NCBI GenBank assembly: GCA_963575745.1
Contig: CAUYUJ010014344.1
Coordinates: 171,725-235,724, forward strand
DNA from: Prorocentrum cordatum
Lineage: Eukaryota; Sar; Dinophyceae; Prorocentrales; Prorocentraceae
Length of the DNA stretch: 64,000 bases
Direction of reading: 5' to 3'
In this document: one piece after another, positions 1 through 9,734 of the stretch
Position numbering within the stretch: position 1 is the stretch's first letter
Layout of the letters: each line of letters opens with the position of its first letter
Made by a program: the position numbers and the translations under genes
The notes under the pieces: generated by a model
Databases searched by the model: none
Told to the model about the DNA's origin: nothing
The model's input: only the letters and a program-made list of their open reading frames with translations

Positions 1-122
1 CCGTGCCATTTTTGGCACACCCGTCACACGCGTCGTGACCCCAGAGAGGTTCACAGAGGTCGATACCCACAGCTGCGTTATTCACAACTACACATGGTTG
101 GGTCCCTCGCCAGGATAATTAT
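1..122 (+). repeat. End of an upstream satellite block with trailer motif
   Basis: The first 60 bases are a diverged satellite unit (cacacgcgtcgtgacccc, then gaggttcacagaggtcgat). They are followed by the trailer motif ACACATGGTTGGGTCCCTCG and CCAGGATAATT at about 83-120. The same trailer closes the satellite blocks near 3700, 5020, 9480 and 25230. This shows that another block lies to the left of the window. Confidence 0.7.
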
Positions 123-130
123 GTCTTTTG

Positions 131-180
131 TTCCCAACCATCCTGTGGTGTTGGGTCCTCGTTTTGAAGAGACAGCGCCC
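131..180 (+). repeat. Leader motif of satellite module, copy 1
   Basis: Conserved stretch beginning CCCAACCATCCTGTGGTG and continuing TTGGGTCCTCGTTTTGAAG up to AGAC. It recurs at about 6401-6443, 22971-23013 and 39466-39507, each time followed by a pyrimidine-rich tract and then the 90-bp satellite. CCCAAC and GTTGGG can pair as a 6-bp stem. Function unknown. Confidence 0.75.
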
Positions 181-295
181 CGCGTTCCTTCCTTCCCGCT
201 GCCCCCTCCCTCCTCCCATCTTCATCATCATCGTCATCATCCCCATCATCGTCATCGTCATCATCATCTGTCGTCATCATCATTATCACCACCCA
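181..295 (+). repeat. Pyrimidine tract and CAT/CATC microsatellite
   Basis: A CT-rich stretch (about 185-218) runs into CATCATCGTCAT-type trinucleotides up to 293. It fills the place between leader motif and satellite that CT-only tracts occupy in the other three modules. Confidence 0.8.
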
Positions 296-1497
296 TGTCG
301 GCACACCCCTCACACGTTTCGTGACCCCATAGGGAGCTCCACCGAAGGTCCCAGTGCGTGTGCCCGCATGCGTCCCGCACACTCATTTCGGCACACCCCT
401 CACACGTTTCGTGGCCCCATAGGGAGCTCCACCGAAGGTCCCAGTGGGTGTGCCCGCATGCGTCCCGCACACCCATTTCGGCACACCCCTCACACGTTTC
501 GTGGCCCCATAGGGAGCTCCACCGAAGGGTGGGTGTGCCCGCATGCGTCCCGCACACCCATTTCGGCACACCCCTCACACGTTTCGTGGCCCCATAGGGA
601 GCTCCACCGAAGGTCCCAGTGGGTGTGCCCGCATGCGTCCCGCACACCCATGTCGGCACACCCCTCACAGGTTTCGTGGCCCCATAGGGAGCTCCACCGA
701 AGGTCCCAGTGGGTGTGCCCGCATGCGTCCCGCACACCCATTTCGGCACACCCCTCACACGTTTCGTGGCCCCATAGGGAGCTCCACAGAAGGTCCCAGT
801 GAGTGTGCCCGCATGCGTCCCCCACACACATTTCGGCACACCCTTCACACGTTTCGAGGCCCCATAGGGCGCTCCACCGAAGGTCCCAGTGGGTGTGCCC
901 GCATGCGTCCCGCACACCCATCTCGGCACACCCCTCACACGTTTCGTGGCCCCATAGGGAGCTCCACCGAAGGTCCCAGTGGGTGTGCCCGCATGCGTCC
1001 CGCACACCCATTTCGGCACACCCCTCACACGTTTCGTGGCCCCATAGGGAGCTCCACCAATGGTCCCACTGGGTGTGCCCGCATGCGTCCCGCACACCCA
1101 TTTCGGCACACCCCTCACACGTTTCGTGGCCCCATAGGGAGCTCCACCGAAGGTCTCAGTGGGTGTGCCCGCATGCGTCCCGCACACCCATTTCGGCACA
1201 CCCCTCACACGTTTCGTGGCCCCATAGGGAGCTCCACCGAAGGTCCCAGTGGGTGTGCCCGCATGCGTCCCGCACACCCATTTCGGCACACCCCTCACAC
1301 GTTTCGTGGCCCCATAGGGAGCTCCACCGAAGGTCCCAGTGGTGTGCCCGCATGCGTCCCGCCCACTCCATTTCGGCACACCCCTCACGTTTCGTTTCGT
1401 GGCACATTTCGGCACACCCCTCACGCGTGGCCTCATAGGGAGCTCCACCGAAGGTCCCAGTGTGTGTGCCCGCATGCGTCCCGCACACTCATTTCGG
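296..1497 (+). repeat. 90-bp satellite array, type A (about 13 units)
   Basis: Direct tandem repeat with exact 90-bp spacing over most of its length: GCATGCGTCC recurs at 541, 631, 721, 811, 901, 991, 1081, 1171 and 1261. Core pieces are CACACGTTTCGTGGCCCCAT and GGGAGCTCCACCGAAGG. Units carry the palindromes GCATGC and GGAGCTCC. Because 90 is 30 codons and the unit lacks stops in several frames on both strands, long open frames arise here. I regard these as non-genic. The array ends abruptly where helicase coding sequence begins. Confidence 0.93.
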
Positions 1498-1514
1498 TAC
1501 ACCTGGGACGCAAG

Positions 1515-2921
1515 GCCGAGTGGGGCGCGGAGGAGCGGGAGCACGACCAGGTCGGCGGAGCCTTCGGCCGGATGCCCATCGTGATCCACCTGGGAGACTT
1601 CCTGCAGCTGAAGCCGACGGGAGGCAAGGTTTCGCTCATCTCCAGCTTCGCGGAACTGGCGGCGGCGGGCATTAACCTCGCTCCAGAGTACCAGGCCGTG
1701 ATGAAGATGTTCTGCAACACGCCGCTGGTCTTCGAGCTCCAGGCGTCCAACCGCTTCAAGGACACGAAGCTCCGGGATCTCATGGCGTTCCTGCGCAAAC
1801 CGGGGAAGCAGGTCCCTGCGGCCATCCGGGCCACGTGGAACGCAATGCAGCTGAAACCCGATGACCGCCGGCTCCGGGAGGAGAGGTTCCAGAACGGCCA
1901 CATGATCGGGTCCTACTGGGACACCGTGGCGCGGTGGATGAACATGCGTGCTCAGCGGGACGCGGACGTTCTGAAGAAGCCCCTCTTCCTTGTGCAGGCC
2001 GCCGACAGGTCTGCCCCGACGATGAACGTCAAGGACGCCGCCAAGATGATGAACTGTGCCAACCCGAAGAACACCGGTGGCATGCACGGACTGCTCCCGG
2101 TGCACGTGGGCATGCGGATCCGGCTCCTGGAGGCGCTCGACCTCAAGAACGGCCTCGTCAAGGACGCCGAGGGGCAGATCGTGCACATCGTCGTGGACCC
2201 TCGGGATCGGGACGACGTCGAGAGAGCCGAGAGAGAGGGGGAGAAGAGGATCTACCTGAAGCGCTTGCCGCTGGGGTTCTGGGTGCGCATGGAGAAGTAC
2301 GCGAGCGCGCCCTTCGTGGCCGACCTGCAGCGCCACGACGACAGCCTCACGGGGACCTCGCGGGTCCGCTGGTGTTCATCGAGCCCCGCACGTCGGAGCC
2401 GTTCACCTTCCGCACCTCCAAGGTCACCCGGACGGGCTTCCCGTTCTCGCACGGCAGGGTCATCACCACGGTGGCGTGCCAGGGGCGCACCATGCGAGAA
2501 GGCGACGGGGCGGGGGAACGGCGCTCTGGGGACGGCCAGACCTCGGGGGCGCGAGTAGTCCGCAGCCAGACCTCGGTCTGGTGGACTCTCGCTGCCCTGG
2601 GCCGTCGGCTGCCTGGCGCACCGCTCCCTCGGCCGACATCGCCCAGGCGTGATCCTGGACTGCGGTCGCCACGAGGTCGGGAACGGCAAGAAGGAGGACG
2701 ACGACTGGTGGCTGGAGCTCTACGTGCTGCTCTCGCGCGCCACGCGCCACGAGGACCTCCTGCTCATGCGGGCGCCGCGCATCGAGTTCTTCCTGGCCGG
2801 GCCGCCGGAGGGCTTGCGTAAGCAGCTGGAGCAGTTTGCCGCGCGCACGAAGCGGTGCAGGAGGGAAGCCACGGCCCTCGCCAGGGAGCTTGGCTTCACC
2901 GAGTTTATCCGCGACGCCTGA
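1515..2921 (+). CDS. PIF1-like (SF1) DNA helicase, C-terminal part, 5'-truncated
   Basis: The reading frame from 1515 carries VIHLGDFLQLKP, the motif III region of PIF1-type superfamily 1 helicases, near 1578-1614. ITTVACQGRTMREG (motif V region) follows at about 2460-2501, and YVLLSRATRHEDLLL (motif VI) near 2722-2766. Family knowledge: such proteins unwind DNA 5'-3' using ATP. The Walker A/B motifs that should precede are absent: sequence left of 1500 is satellite. An AG at 1513-1514 could be a splice acceptor, so upstream exons may lie outside the window. A GC-AG intron separates motifs V and VI. The frame also shifts by one base around 2350-2356 (RHDDSLTG into DLAGPLVFIEPR), which is a real mutation or a sequencing error. 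The C-terminus ends with TGA. It could be a cellular gene or a helicase carried by a mobile element; a full protein cannot be made from what is seen here. Confidence 0.8.
2502..2646 (+). other. GC-AG intron in the helicase gene (145 bp)
   Basis: Motif V ends ...MREG and its continuation VILDCG is found 145 bp downstream in another frame. Splitting the Gly codon between G at 2501 and GC at 2647-2648 restores the frame exactly. The donor is AAG|GCGACG and the acceptor CCCAG|GCG. Non-canonical GC donors and repeated AG|G borders are typical of dinoflagellate introns. Confidence 0.72.
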
Positions 2922-2929
2922 TCTGAGGA

Positions 2930-3240
2930 GCGGCCCGCCACAGCCGCGCCTTCTCTCGGCTGTCCAACTGTTTGGCCTCGCGCCGCGGACGCCCCGCGCA
3001 CGTCGCTGGGACCCTCTCGGGGCGATCAGCGCACGTCGCCCGAACTCCGCGCTGCGCTCTGCCCAGCGCCTCGCTCGCCCCTCGTCGCTCCGCCCAGCGG
3101 CCAGAGCCATGCGCGCTATGAGTTAGCCAGCAAGCGCTATCTGATCCGCTCAGCGGACGAAGCGCGCGCGTCACTGCGACCACTTCGGGGCGCCCTGCGC
3201 GCGTCGCGGGGGTTGACTGACGCCCGCCGCTGGCGCGTCG
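2930..3240 (+). repeat. Dispersed GC-rich repeat, copy 1 (168-bp family)
   Basis: The segment with GTCGCTGGGACCC, TCTGCCCAGCGCCTCGCTCG and CGTCGCTCCGCCCAGCGGC matches, with divergence, the tandem pair at 8763-9055. No open frame of interest. It lies directly after the helicase stop codon. Confidence 0.65.
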
Positions 3241-3252
3241 GGCGAGAAAGAA

Positions 3253-3455
3253 AGGTCGTCGTCGTCGTCGTCGTCCTCCTCCTCCTCCTCCTCCTCCGTC
3301 GTCGTCGTCGTCGCCGCCGCCGTCGCCGCAGCCGCAGCCGCCGCTGCCGTCGCCGCCGCCGCCGTCGCCCGTCGCCGTCGCCGTCGTCGCCGTCGCCGCC
3401 GCCGCCGCCGCCGTCGTCCTCCTCCTCCCTCCTCCTTCCTTCCTTTCTCCACGCG
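3253..3455 (+). repeat. Compound trinucleotide microsatellite (GTC/CTC/CGC)
   Basis: Runs of GTC, CTC, CGT, CGC and GCC cover about 200 bp. They give Val/Leu/Arg or Asp/Glu/Arg homopolymers in translation and no plausible protein. Confidence 0.9.
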
Positions 3456-3484
3456 CTCCCTCCAGACCTCCTCCGGACCTTTTC

Positions 3485-3725
3485 TGGACCTCGCACGCTC
3501 CGTGGCCCCATGGGAGGGGGGGGAGGGGGGGTCGCCCCACGCACGTTCCTTGGCCCCATAGGGGGCTTCACCGCATACCCCAGTGACAGCGCACGCACTG
3601 CGTCACTTCCTTATTTCGGCACGCCCTCCACACGCTTCGTGACCCCATAGAGAGATCCACCGAAGGCGATATTAACAACGACGGCATTAACAACTGCATA
3701 TGGTTGGGTCCTTCGTCAGGCTAAT
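3485..3725 (+). repeat. Degenerate satellite units and trailer motif
   Basis: Three diverged satellite pieces (CTCCGTGGCCCCAT, TTCCTTGGCCCCATAGGG, CACGCTTCGTGACCCCAT) are followed at about 3688-3722 by the trailer CTGCATATGGTTGGGTCC. Confidence 0.75.
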
Positions 3726-3990
3726 TTTCCTCTGTTTCTCTTCGTGCAGTCGAGAGGGATGCCCGAATGGGCCCCGTTCCTCATTCAAGGTTTCTCTTGG
3801 CAGGACGTTGGTCGCAGCTGCATCTTATTTTGCCAGCTCGTGGCCAAGGATGTGTTCGATCCGCGCTCGCGCCTACTGATATGGTTGTCGTGTTTCGTGC
3901 GGAGGGCATGCTCGCAGATTGGGCTCTGACCTTGAAGGCAGGATCCGTTCGACGACGGGCAGCAGTACAACACAAGCTGCGAACGATAGT
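3726..3990 (+). other. Unique spacer between satellite blocks
   Basis: Non-repetitive sequence. A 61-codon frame (3744-3929) of mixed composition could be an exon, preceded by TTCGTGCAG, but it resembles no family I recognise. No other feature seen. Confidence 0.3.
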
Positions 3991-4935
3991 ATCACTTGCC
4001 GCGCTCACACGCTTTGTGGCCCCATCGGGAGTTCCACCGGAGGCCCCAGTGGCAGGGTTTGCATAGCGGCCCCACCCCATTCGGCACACCCGCCATGCGG
4101 CCCCGCCCCATTTCGGCACACCCCTTACTTGCTTCGTGGCCCCATAGAGAGGACCACCGAAGGCCTCAGTGGCAAGGTTCGCATGGCGACCCCGCCCCAT
4201 GTCGGCACACCCCTTACACGCTTCGTGGCCCCATAGGGAGCTGAACCAAAGGCCCAAGCGGCAGGGTTCGCTTGGCGACCCCGCCACATTTCGGCACACT
4301 CTCACACGTTTCGTGGCCCCATAGGGAGCTCCACCGAAGGCCCCAGTGGCAGGGTTCGCATGGCGGCCCCGCCCCATTTCGGCAGACCCCTCACACGTTT
4401 CGTGGCCCCATGGGGAGCTCCACCGAAGGCCCCGGTGGCAGGGTTTGCATGGCGGCCCCGCCCCATTCGGCACACCCTCACACGTTTCATGGCCCCATCG
4501 GGAGCTCCACCGAAGGCCCCAGCGGCAGGGTTCGTATGGCGGCCCGGCCCTATTTTGGCGCACCCCTTACACGTTTCGTGGCCCCATAGGGAGCTCCAAC
4601 GAAGGCCCCAGTGGCAGGGTTCGCATGGCGGCCCCGCCCCAGTTCGGCACACCCCTTACACGTTTCGTGGCGAGCTCCACAGGAGGCCCCAGCGGCAGGG
4701 TTCGCATGGCGGCCCCGCCTCCATTTCGGCACACCCCTCACACGTTTCGTGGCCCCACGGGGGACTCCTCGGAAGGGCCCAGTGGCAGGGTTCGCATGGC
4801 GGCCCCGCCTCCATTTCGGCACACCCCTTACATGTTTCGTAGCCCATAGGGAGCTCCGCCGAAGTCCCCAGTGGCAGCGCCCGCATGCGTCCCACAGCCC
4901 ACTTCGGCACACCCAGCACACATTTCGGGGTTCCC
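3990..4935 (+). repeat. Satellite array, type B (about 10 units)
   Basis: Same family as the 296-1497 array but with a different half-unit: GGCAGGGTTCGCATGGCGGC replaces the GCATGCGTCC segment. Unit spacing is about 89-90 bp (TGGCGGCCCC at 4361 and 4450). Units are more diverged and contain small deletions. Confidence 0.9.
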
Positions 4936-4984
4936 ATCCGCGTTGTCCCGTGCTCCATCTCTCTCGCGGCGCGTTCCCTGTGAT

Positions 4985-5050
4985 AAGAAGGTCATATGCT
5001 ACGTTACTCTCAGCTGCATATGTTGGGCCCTTCGCCTGGCTGATTGTTGT
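4985..5050 (+). repeat. Trailer motif, copy at the end of array B
   Basis: CTGCATATGTTGGGCCCTTC followed by GCCTGGCTGATTG corresponds to the trailer seen at 83-120 and 9475-9505. Confidence 0.7.
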
Positions 5051-5059
5051 GTGCCTCGT

Positions 5060-5860
5060 CTCTGACCGTTAGACCGTCTCCGAAAAATCTTGGGCCGTCT
5101 TGGAACCTCTTGGCCTGTCCTGGCGGCCTCGGATCTTTGTGGACAGCCCTGGAGCTCTCTGGCCTCAGGAACATCACCCGACATACGCCCAAAGTCATGC
5201 GACACACCTGGAAAGTCTGCGACAAGGGTCGTCGCCTCCTCGTGGGGGCCTTTTTGGCCGCCTTGGGGTGATTTTGGGGGCCTCTTGAGCCCCCCTGGGC
5301 GGTCGGAAGCCCGGAGAAGCAAGCCCGCCCACAGAGTGCAAACGTTTAGTAGGAAACGTATCGCTGTTCGTCGTGGGGCCCTCTTGCAGGTCCTCTCGTG
5401 GCCCTGTTTGAGGCTTCCTGGGGCCTCCTGGGGGCTCCTGGGGGCATCTGGGGGGCGCTTGGGGGCATGTTGGGGATCTTGGGGGCAAAGTTTAGCGGAA
5501 CGGCTCTCAAGGCCTTTTCGCTTATGTTTCCCCTTCCTGAGCCCCGTTTGAACACGGTTGGGGCCCGTTGTTTGGTCGTTCTTTGAGTTGTAAGGCAGTT
5601 GTGTGGCCCTCTTGGATGTTTCTTGGTTCGAGGTGTCTTGGGCGGTCGGAAGCTGGAATCAGCAAGAACGCGCAAGTCTTTCAAGAATCTAAAGGGCCCT
5701 CTTCGGGATTCTTGTGTGCCCCTCTTGAAGTGTGTTGGGAGCCTCTTGGGCCGTCTGGAGGCTATTTTGGGCCGTCCCGGGACCTTCTTGGGCCGTGCAG
5801 GGCGGCCTGTTGAGACCTTTTTGGCCTTCATTTGAGCTTTACTTTGGCCCGTGATCAGGT
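5060..5860 (+). other. G/T-rich degenerate repeat region, no gene
   Basis: About 800 bp dominated by variants of CTTGGGCCGTC, CTCCTGGGGGC and GGGGGCATCT. It looks like an old decayed tandem repeat. Open frames here are rich in Gly/Leu/Ser on one strand and Pro/Arg on the other. No promoter or gene is recognised. Confidence 0.5.
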
Positions 5861-6033
5861 CACGCGACGCAGTCCAAGGGTCACGCGTAACTCCTCAACG
5901 GGGCGCCCCAGCAGGAGGCATGCGACAAGCTTTGGGAAATCAGGCAATTGGGGTGTCTAGGCCCCTTGAAGAGTATTTACCAGGTTCCAGCAGTAAGGTG
6001 TTACATGAGACAAAGCGTATGTAAAGAACCATG

Positions 6034-6036
6034 CCT

Positions 6037-6080
<44 letters not shown>
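6034..6080 (+). repeat. CA/TA dinucleotide microsatellite
   Basis: ACACACACATACATATATAT continues as (TA)n to 6079. The flanks 5860-6030 and 6080-6280 hold no gene that I can see. 6140-6200 contains a few ATCGATCTCACT-like units as in 9735-10160. Confidence 0.9.
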
Positions 6081-6081
<1 letters not shown>

Positions 6082-6289
6082 CACTATACGAACACCCGTC
6101 GGGTGATAAGGAGGTTCGGGCGGAAAGAGTGAACGTCTTATTCTATCGATCCCATTCTCATTAGCACGATCGATCTCACTATCGATATCACAATCGATCA
6201 GCCGAGTTCTCCTGCGGGGCAGGGCACCCTCACGGCCTAAGACGGTTTCAGCGTTTCCGCCTCCCGTCCCCCGATACTCTGCTTGTTAC

Positions 6290-6533
6290 TTGCTGGAGTC
6301 TCCCTCCCTCCTGCTCTGCTGCCTCCTCTCTCGCTTGCTCTCCTGTCTCTCTCTCTGCTGCTCTTTGCTCCTCCCCTTTCTCCCTGCCGCCGGCGTTTTT
6401 TTCCCAACCATCCTGTGGTGTTGGGTCATCGTTTTGAAGAGACGGTGGCCCGCGTCTCCTCTCCTCCTCTCCTCTCCTCCTCTCCTCCTCCTCTCCTCTC
6501 CTTCTCCTCTCATCCTCCTCCTTCTCATCCTGG
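6290..6533 (+). repeat. CT-rich tract with leader motif, copy 2
   Basis: CT-rich DNA (6290-6390) is followed by the leader motif CCCAACCATCCTGTGGTG at 6403 (continuing to GAAGAGAC at about 6443). A (TCCTC)n tract to 6528 leads directly into the satellite. Confidence 0.8.
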
Positions 6534-8720
6534 CCCCCATTTTGGCACGCCCTTCACACGTTTCGTGGCCCCATAGGGAGCTCCACCGAAGGTCCCAGTG
6601 GGTGTGCCCGCATGCGTCCCGCACAACCATTTCGGCACACCCCTCACACGTTTCGTGGCCCCATAGGGAGCTCCACCGAAGGTCTCAGTGGGTGTGCCCG
6701 CATGCGTCCCGCACACCCATTTCGGCCCACCCCTCACACGTTTCGTGGCCCCATAGGGAGCTCCACCGAAGGTCCCAGTGGGTGTGCCCGCATGCGTCCC
6801 GCACACCCATTTCGGCACACCCTCACACGTTTCGTGGCCCCATAGGGAGCTCCACCGAAGGTCCCAGTGGGTGTGCCCGCATGCGTCCCGCACACCATTT
6901 CGGCACACCCTCCACACGTTTCGTGGCCCCATACGGGCTCCACCGAAGGTCCCAGTGGGTGTGCCCGCATGCGTCCCGCACACCCATTTCGGCCACCCCT
7001 CACACGTTTCGTGGCCCCATAGGGAGTTCTCCCGCATGCGTCCCGCAAGGCGTTTCGTGGGGAGCTCCACCGAAGGCCCAGTGCCCGCATGCGTCCCGCA
7101 CACCCATTTCGGCACACCCCTCACACGTTTCGTGGCCCCATAGGGAGCTCCACCGAAGGTCCCAGTGGGTGTGCCCGCATGCGTCCCGCACACCCATTTC
7201 GGCACACCCCTCACACGTTTCGTGGCCCCATAGGGAGCTCCACCGAAGGTCCCAGTGGGTGTGCCCGCATGCGTCCCGCACACCCATTTCGGCACACCCC
7301 TCACACGTTTCGTGGCCCCATAGGGAGCTCCACCGAAGGTCCCAGTGGGTGTGCCCGCATGCGTCCCGCACACCCATTTCGGGCACACCCCTCACACGTT
7401 TCGTGGCCCCATAGGGAGCTCCACCGAAGGTCCCAGTGGGTGTGCCCGCATGCGTCCCGCACACCCATTTCGGCACACCCCTCACACGTTTCGTGGCCCC
7501 ATAGGGAGCTCCACCGAAGGTCCCAGTGGGTGTGCCCGCATGCGTCCCGCACATCCCTTTCGCCACACCCTTCATACGTTTTGTGGCCCCATGGGGAGCT
7601 CCACCGAAGGTCCCAGTGGGTGTGCCCGCATGCGTCCCGCACATTCATTTCGGCCCACCCCTCACACGTTTCGTGGCCCCATAGGGAGCTCCACCGAAGG
7701 TCTCAGTGGGTGTGTGCGCATGCGTCCCGCACACCCATTTCGGCCCACCCTTCACACGTTTCGTGGCCCCATAGGGAACTCCACCGAAAGTCCTTGTGGG
7801 TGTGCCCGCATGCGTCCCGCACACCATTTTCGGCACACCCCTCACACGTTTCGTGGCCCCATAGGAGCTCCGCCGAAGGTCCCAGTGGCACAGTCCGCAT
7901 GCGCCCCCGCCATTCATTTCGGCACACCCCTCGCACGCTTCGTGGCCCCATAATGGGGCTCCGCCGAAGGTTCCAGTGGAACAGTCCGCATGCGCCCCCG
8001 CCATTCATGTCGGCACACCCCTCACACGTTTCGTGGCCCCACAGGAGCTCCGCCGAAGGTCCCACTGGCACAGTCCGCATGCGTCCCCGCCGCTCATTTC
8101 GGCACACCCCTCACACGTTTCGTGGCCTCACAGGAGCTCCGCCGAAGGTCCCAGTGGCACAGTCCGCATGCGTCTCCGCCGTTCATGTCGGCCCACCCCT
8201 CACACGCTTCGTGGCCTCATAGGAGCTCCGCCGAAGGTCCCGGTGGCACAATCCGCATGCGTCCCCGCCATTCATTTCAGCACACCCCTCACACGTTTCG
8301 TGGCCCCACAGGAGCTCCGCGGAAGGTTCCCGTGGCACAGTCCCGATGCGTTCCCGCCATTCATGTCGGCACACCCCTCACACGTTTCGTGGCCTCACAG
8401 GAGCTCCGCCGAAGGTCCCAGTGGCACAGTCCGCATGCGTTCCCGCCATTCATTTCGGCACACTCCGCACACGTTTCGTGGCCCCATAGGAACTCCACCG
8501 ACGGTCCCCGTGGCGCAGTCCGCATGCGTCCCCGCCATTCATCTCGGCACACCCCTCACACGTTTCGTGGCCCCATAAGAGCTCCGCCGAAGGTCCCAGT
8601 GGCACAGTCCGCATGCGTCCCCGCCATTCATTTCGGCACACCCCTGACACATTTCGTGGCCCCATAGGGAACTCCACCGAAGGTCCCCGTCGCGCAGTCC
8701 GCATGCGTCTCCCTTGCCCA
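6534..8720 (+). repeat. Satellite array, type A changing to type C (about 25 units)
   Basis: The first about 15 units (6534-7870) are type A, as in 296-1497, with mostly 90-bp spacing and a few truncated units near 6900-7080. From about 7870 the units change to a form containing GGCACAGTCCGCATGCG and CCCGCCATTCATTTCGGC, at about 89-bp spacing, until 8720. The central half (CACACGTTTCGTGGCC) is common to both. The switch inside one array suggests block-wise amplification of two subfamilies. Open frames in it are artefacts of the period. Confidence 0.93.
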
Positions 8721-8762
8721 GTACAGCGTTACGTGGCCCCATATGGAGCCCCACCGCAGGTC

Positions 8763-9060
8763 CCAGCCAGCCAGCTAGCTCTCTTTGCTCCGCGCAGCGG
8801 GCGACCCGCGCGCGTCGCTGGGACCCCTCCGGGGCGACCTGCGCGCGTCGCGGGGGCTCCGTGCTGCGTTCTGCCCAGCGCCTCGCTCGCCCGTCGTCGC
8901 TCTGCCCAGCGGCAAGAGCCTTGCCCGCTATCAGCCAGCCAGCTAGCTCTCTTTGCTCCGCGCAGTGGACGACCCGCGCGCGTCGCTGGGACCCCTCCGG
9001 GGCGACCTGCGCGCGTCGCGGGGACTCCGCGCTGCGCTGCGCCCGCAGCCTTGGACTTTT
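8763..9060 (+). repeat. 168-bp repeat, two tandem copies
   Basis: CAGCTAGCTCTCTTTGCTCC recurs at a distance of 168 bp (8773 and 8941 anchors), followed in both copies by GCGCGTCGCTGGGACCCCTC and CGGGGCGACCTGCGCGCGTC. The second copy is cut short. A diverged third copy is at 2930-3240. Sequence from 9060 to 9390 holds no recognisable gene. Confidence 0.85.
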
Positions 9061-9390
9061 GAGTGCGCGGGCAAAGAGGGAGTAAAGGAAGGGAAGGAAG
9101 CGGGCGCGATCCTCGCGGGGGGGCGCGCCGACATTGGCGTCGCGGCGCGCGGGCGATGCCGTCGGGGAGTCCCGGGGAAGCTCCTTGCGGCGGCCACGCC
9201 CAGCGTCGCGAGTACTCAGAGGCAGTCATTGTCAAACTATTGCACCACGCTTTGTCATATTCGCATTCATGCACGTAGACTCGCTCGCACGCAGATTCAT
9301 TCACAGTCAGACGCACGCGCGCAGATTCACCCGCGCTCAGTCTCCCTACGTACTCAGATCAATCGTTTTGGTTCGCGTTGTGTACCACGC

Positions 9391-9510
9391 CGCTCATGTC
9401 GGCACACCCCTAGCACGGTTCCTTACCTCATAGGGATCGCCACCGAAAAAGTGAATCACTATTGCGGTACTCACACCTGCATATGGTTGGGTCCCTCGTC
9501 CGGCTTTTTT
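9391..9510 (+). repeat. Half satellite unit with trailer motif
   Basis: CATGTCGGCACACCCCTAGC and CCTCATAGGGATCGCCACCG are satellite remnants. They are followed by CTCACACCTGCATATGGTTG and GGTCCCTCGTCCGGC (trailer). This closes the array that begins at 6534 after about 670 bp of intervening repeat DNA. Confidence 0.75.
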
Positions 9511-9734
9511 TGTTCTCTCTCTCTCTCTCTATATATATATCTTTCTCTGCGTTTGCTGTTTCTGTCCACGCGCTCGCGATGTCCGCTTAGTCTCGCATTG
9601 AACCACTTTGTTTGTCATTGTGTGAGGCCTGATTATACAAATGGTCAGCTGGACGGTCGGGGGTGCACACACAATGGTGCACTTGCCGACACCATTCCGG
9701 TAACATTTTGTCTTACGGTCTCATCTCGTGTTGA

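Noticed and set aside
1-22. CCGTGCCATTTTTGGCACAC resembles the spliced leader
   Set aside because: It aligns better to the satellite segment CCCATTTCGGCACACC, and the second half of the leader is missing.
264-2336. 690-codon minus-strand open frame and overlapping 671-codon plus-strand frame
   Set aside because: The satellite part is open only because the repeat is 90 bp long and stop-free. The minus-strand frame also runs antisense through helicase coding sequence, whose motifs are all on the plus strand.
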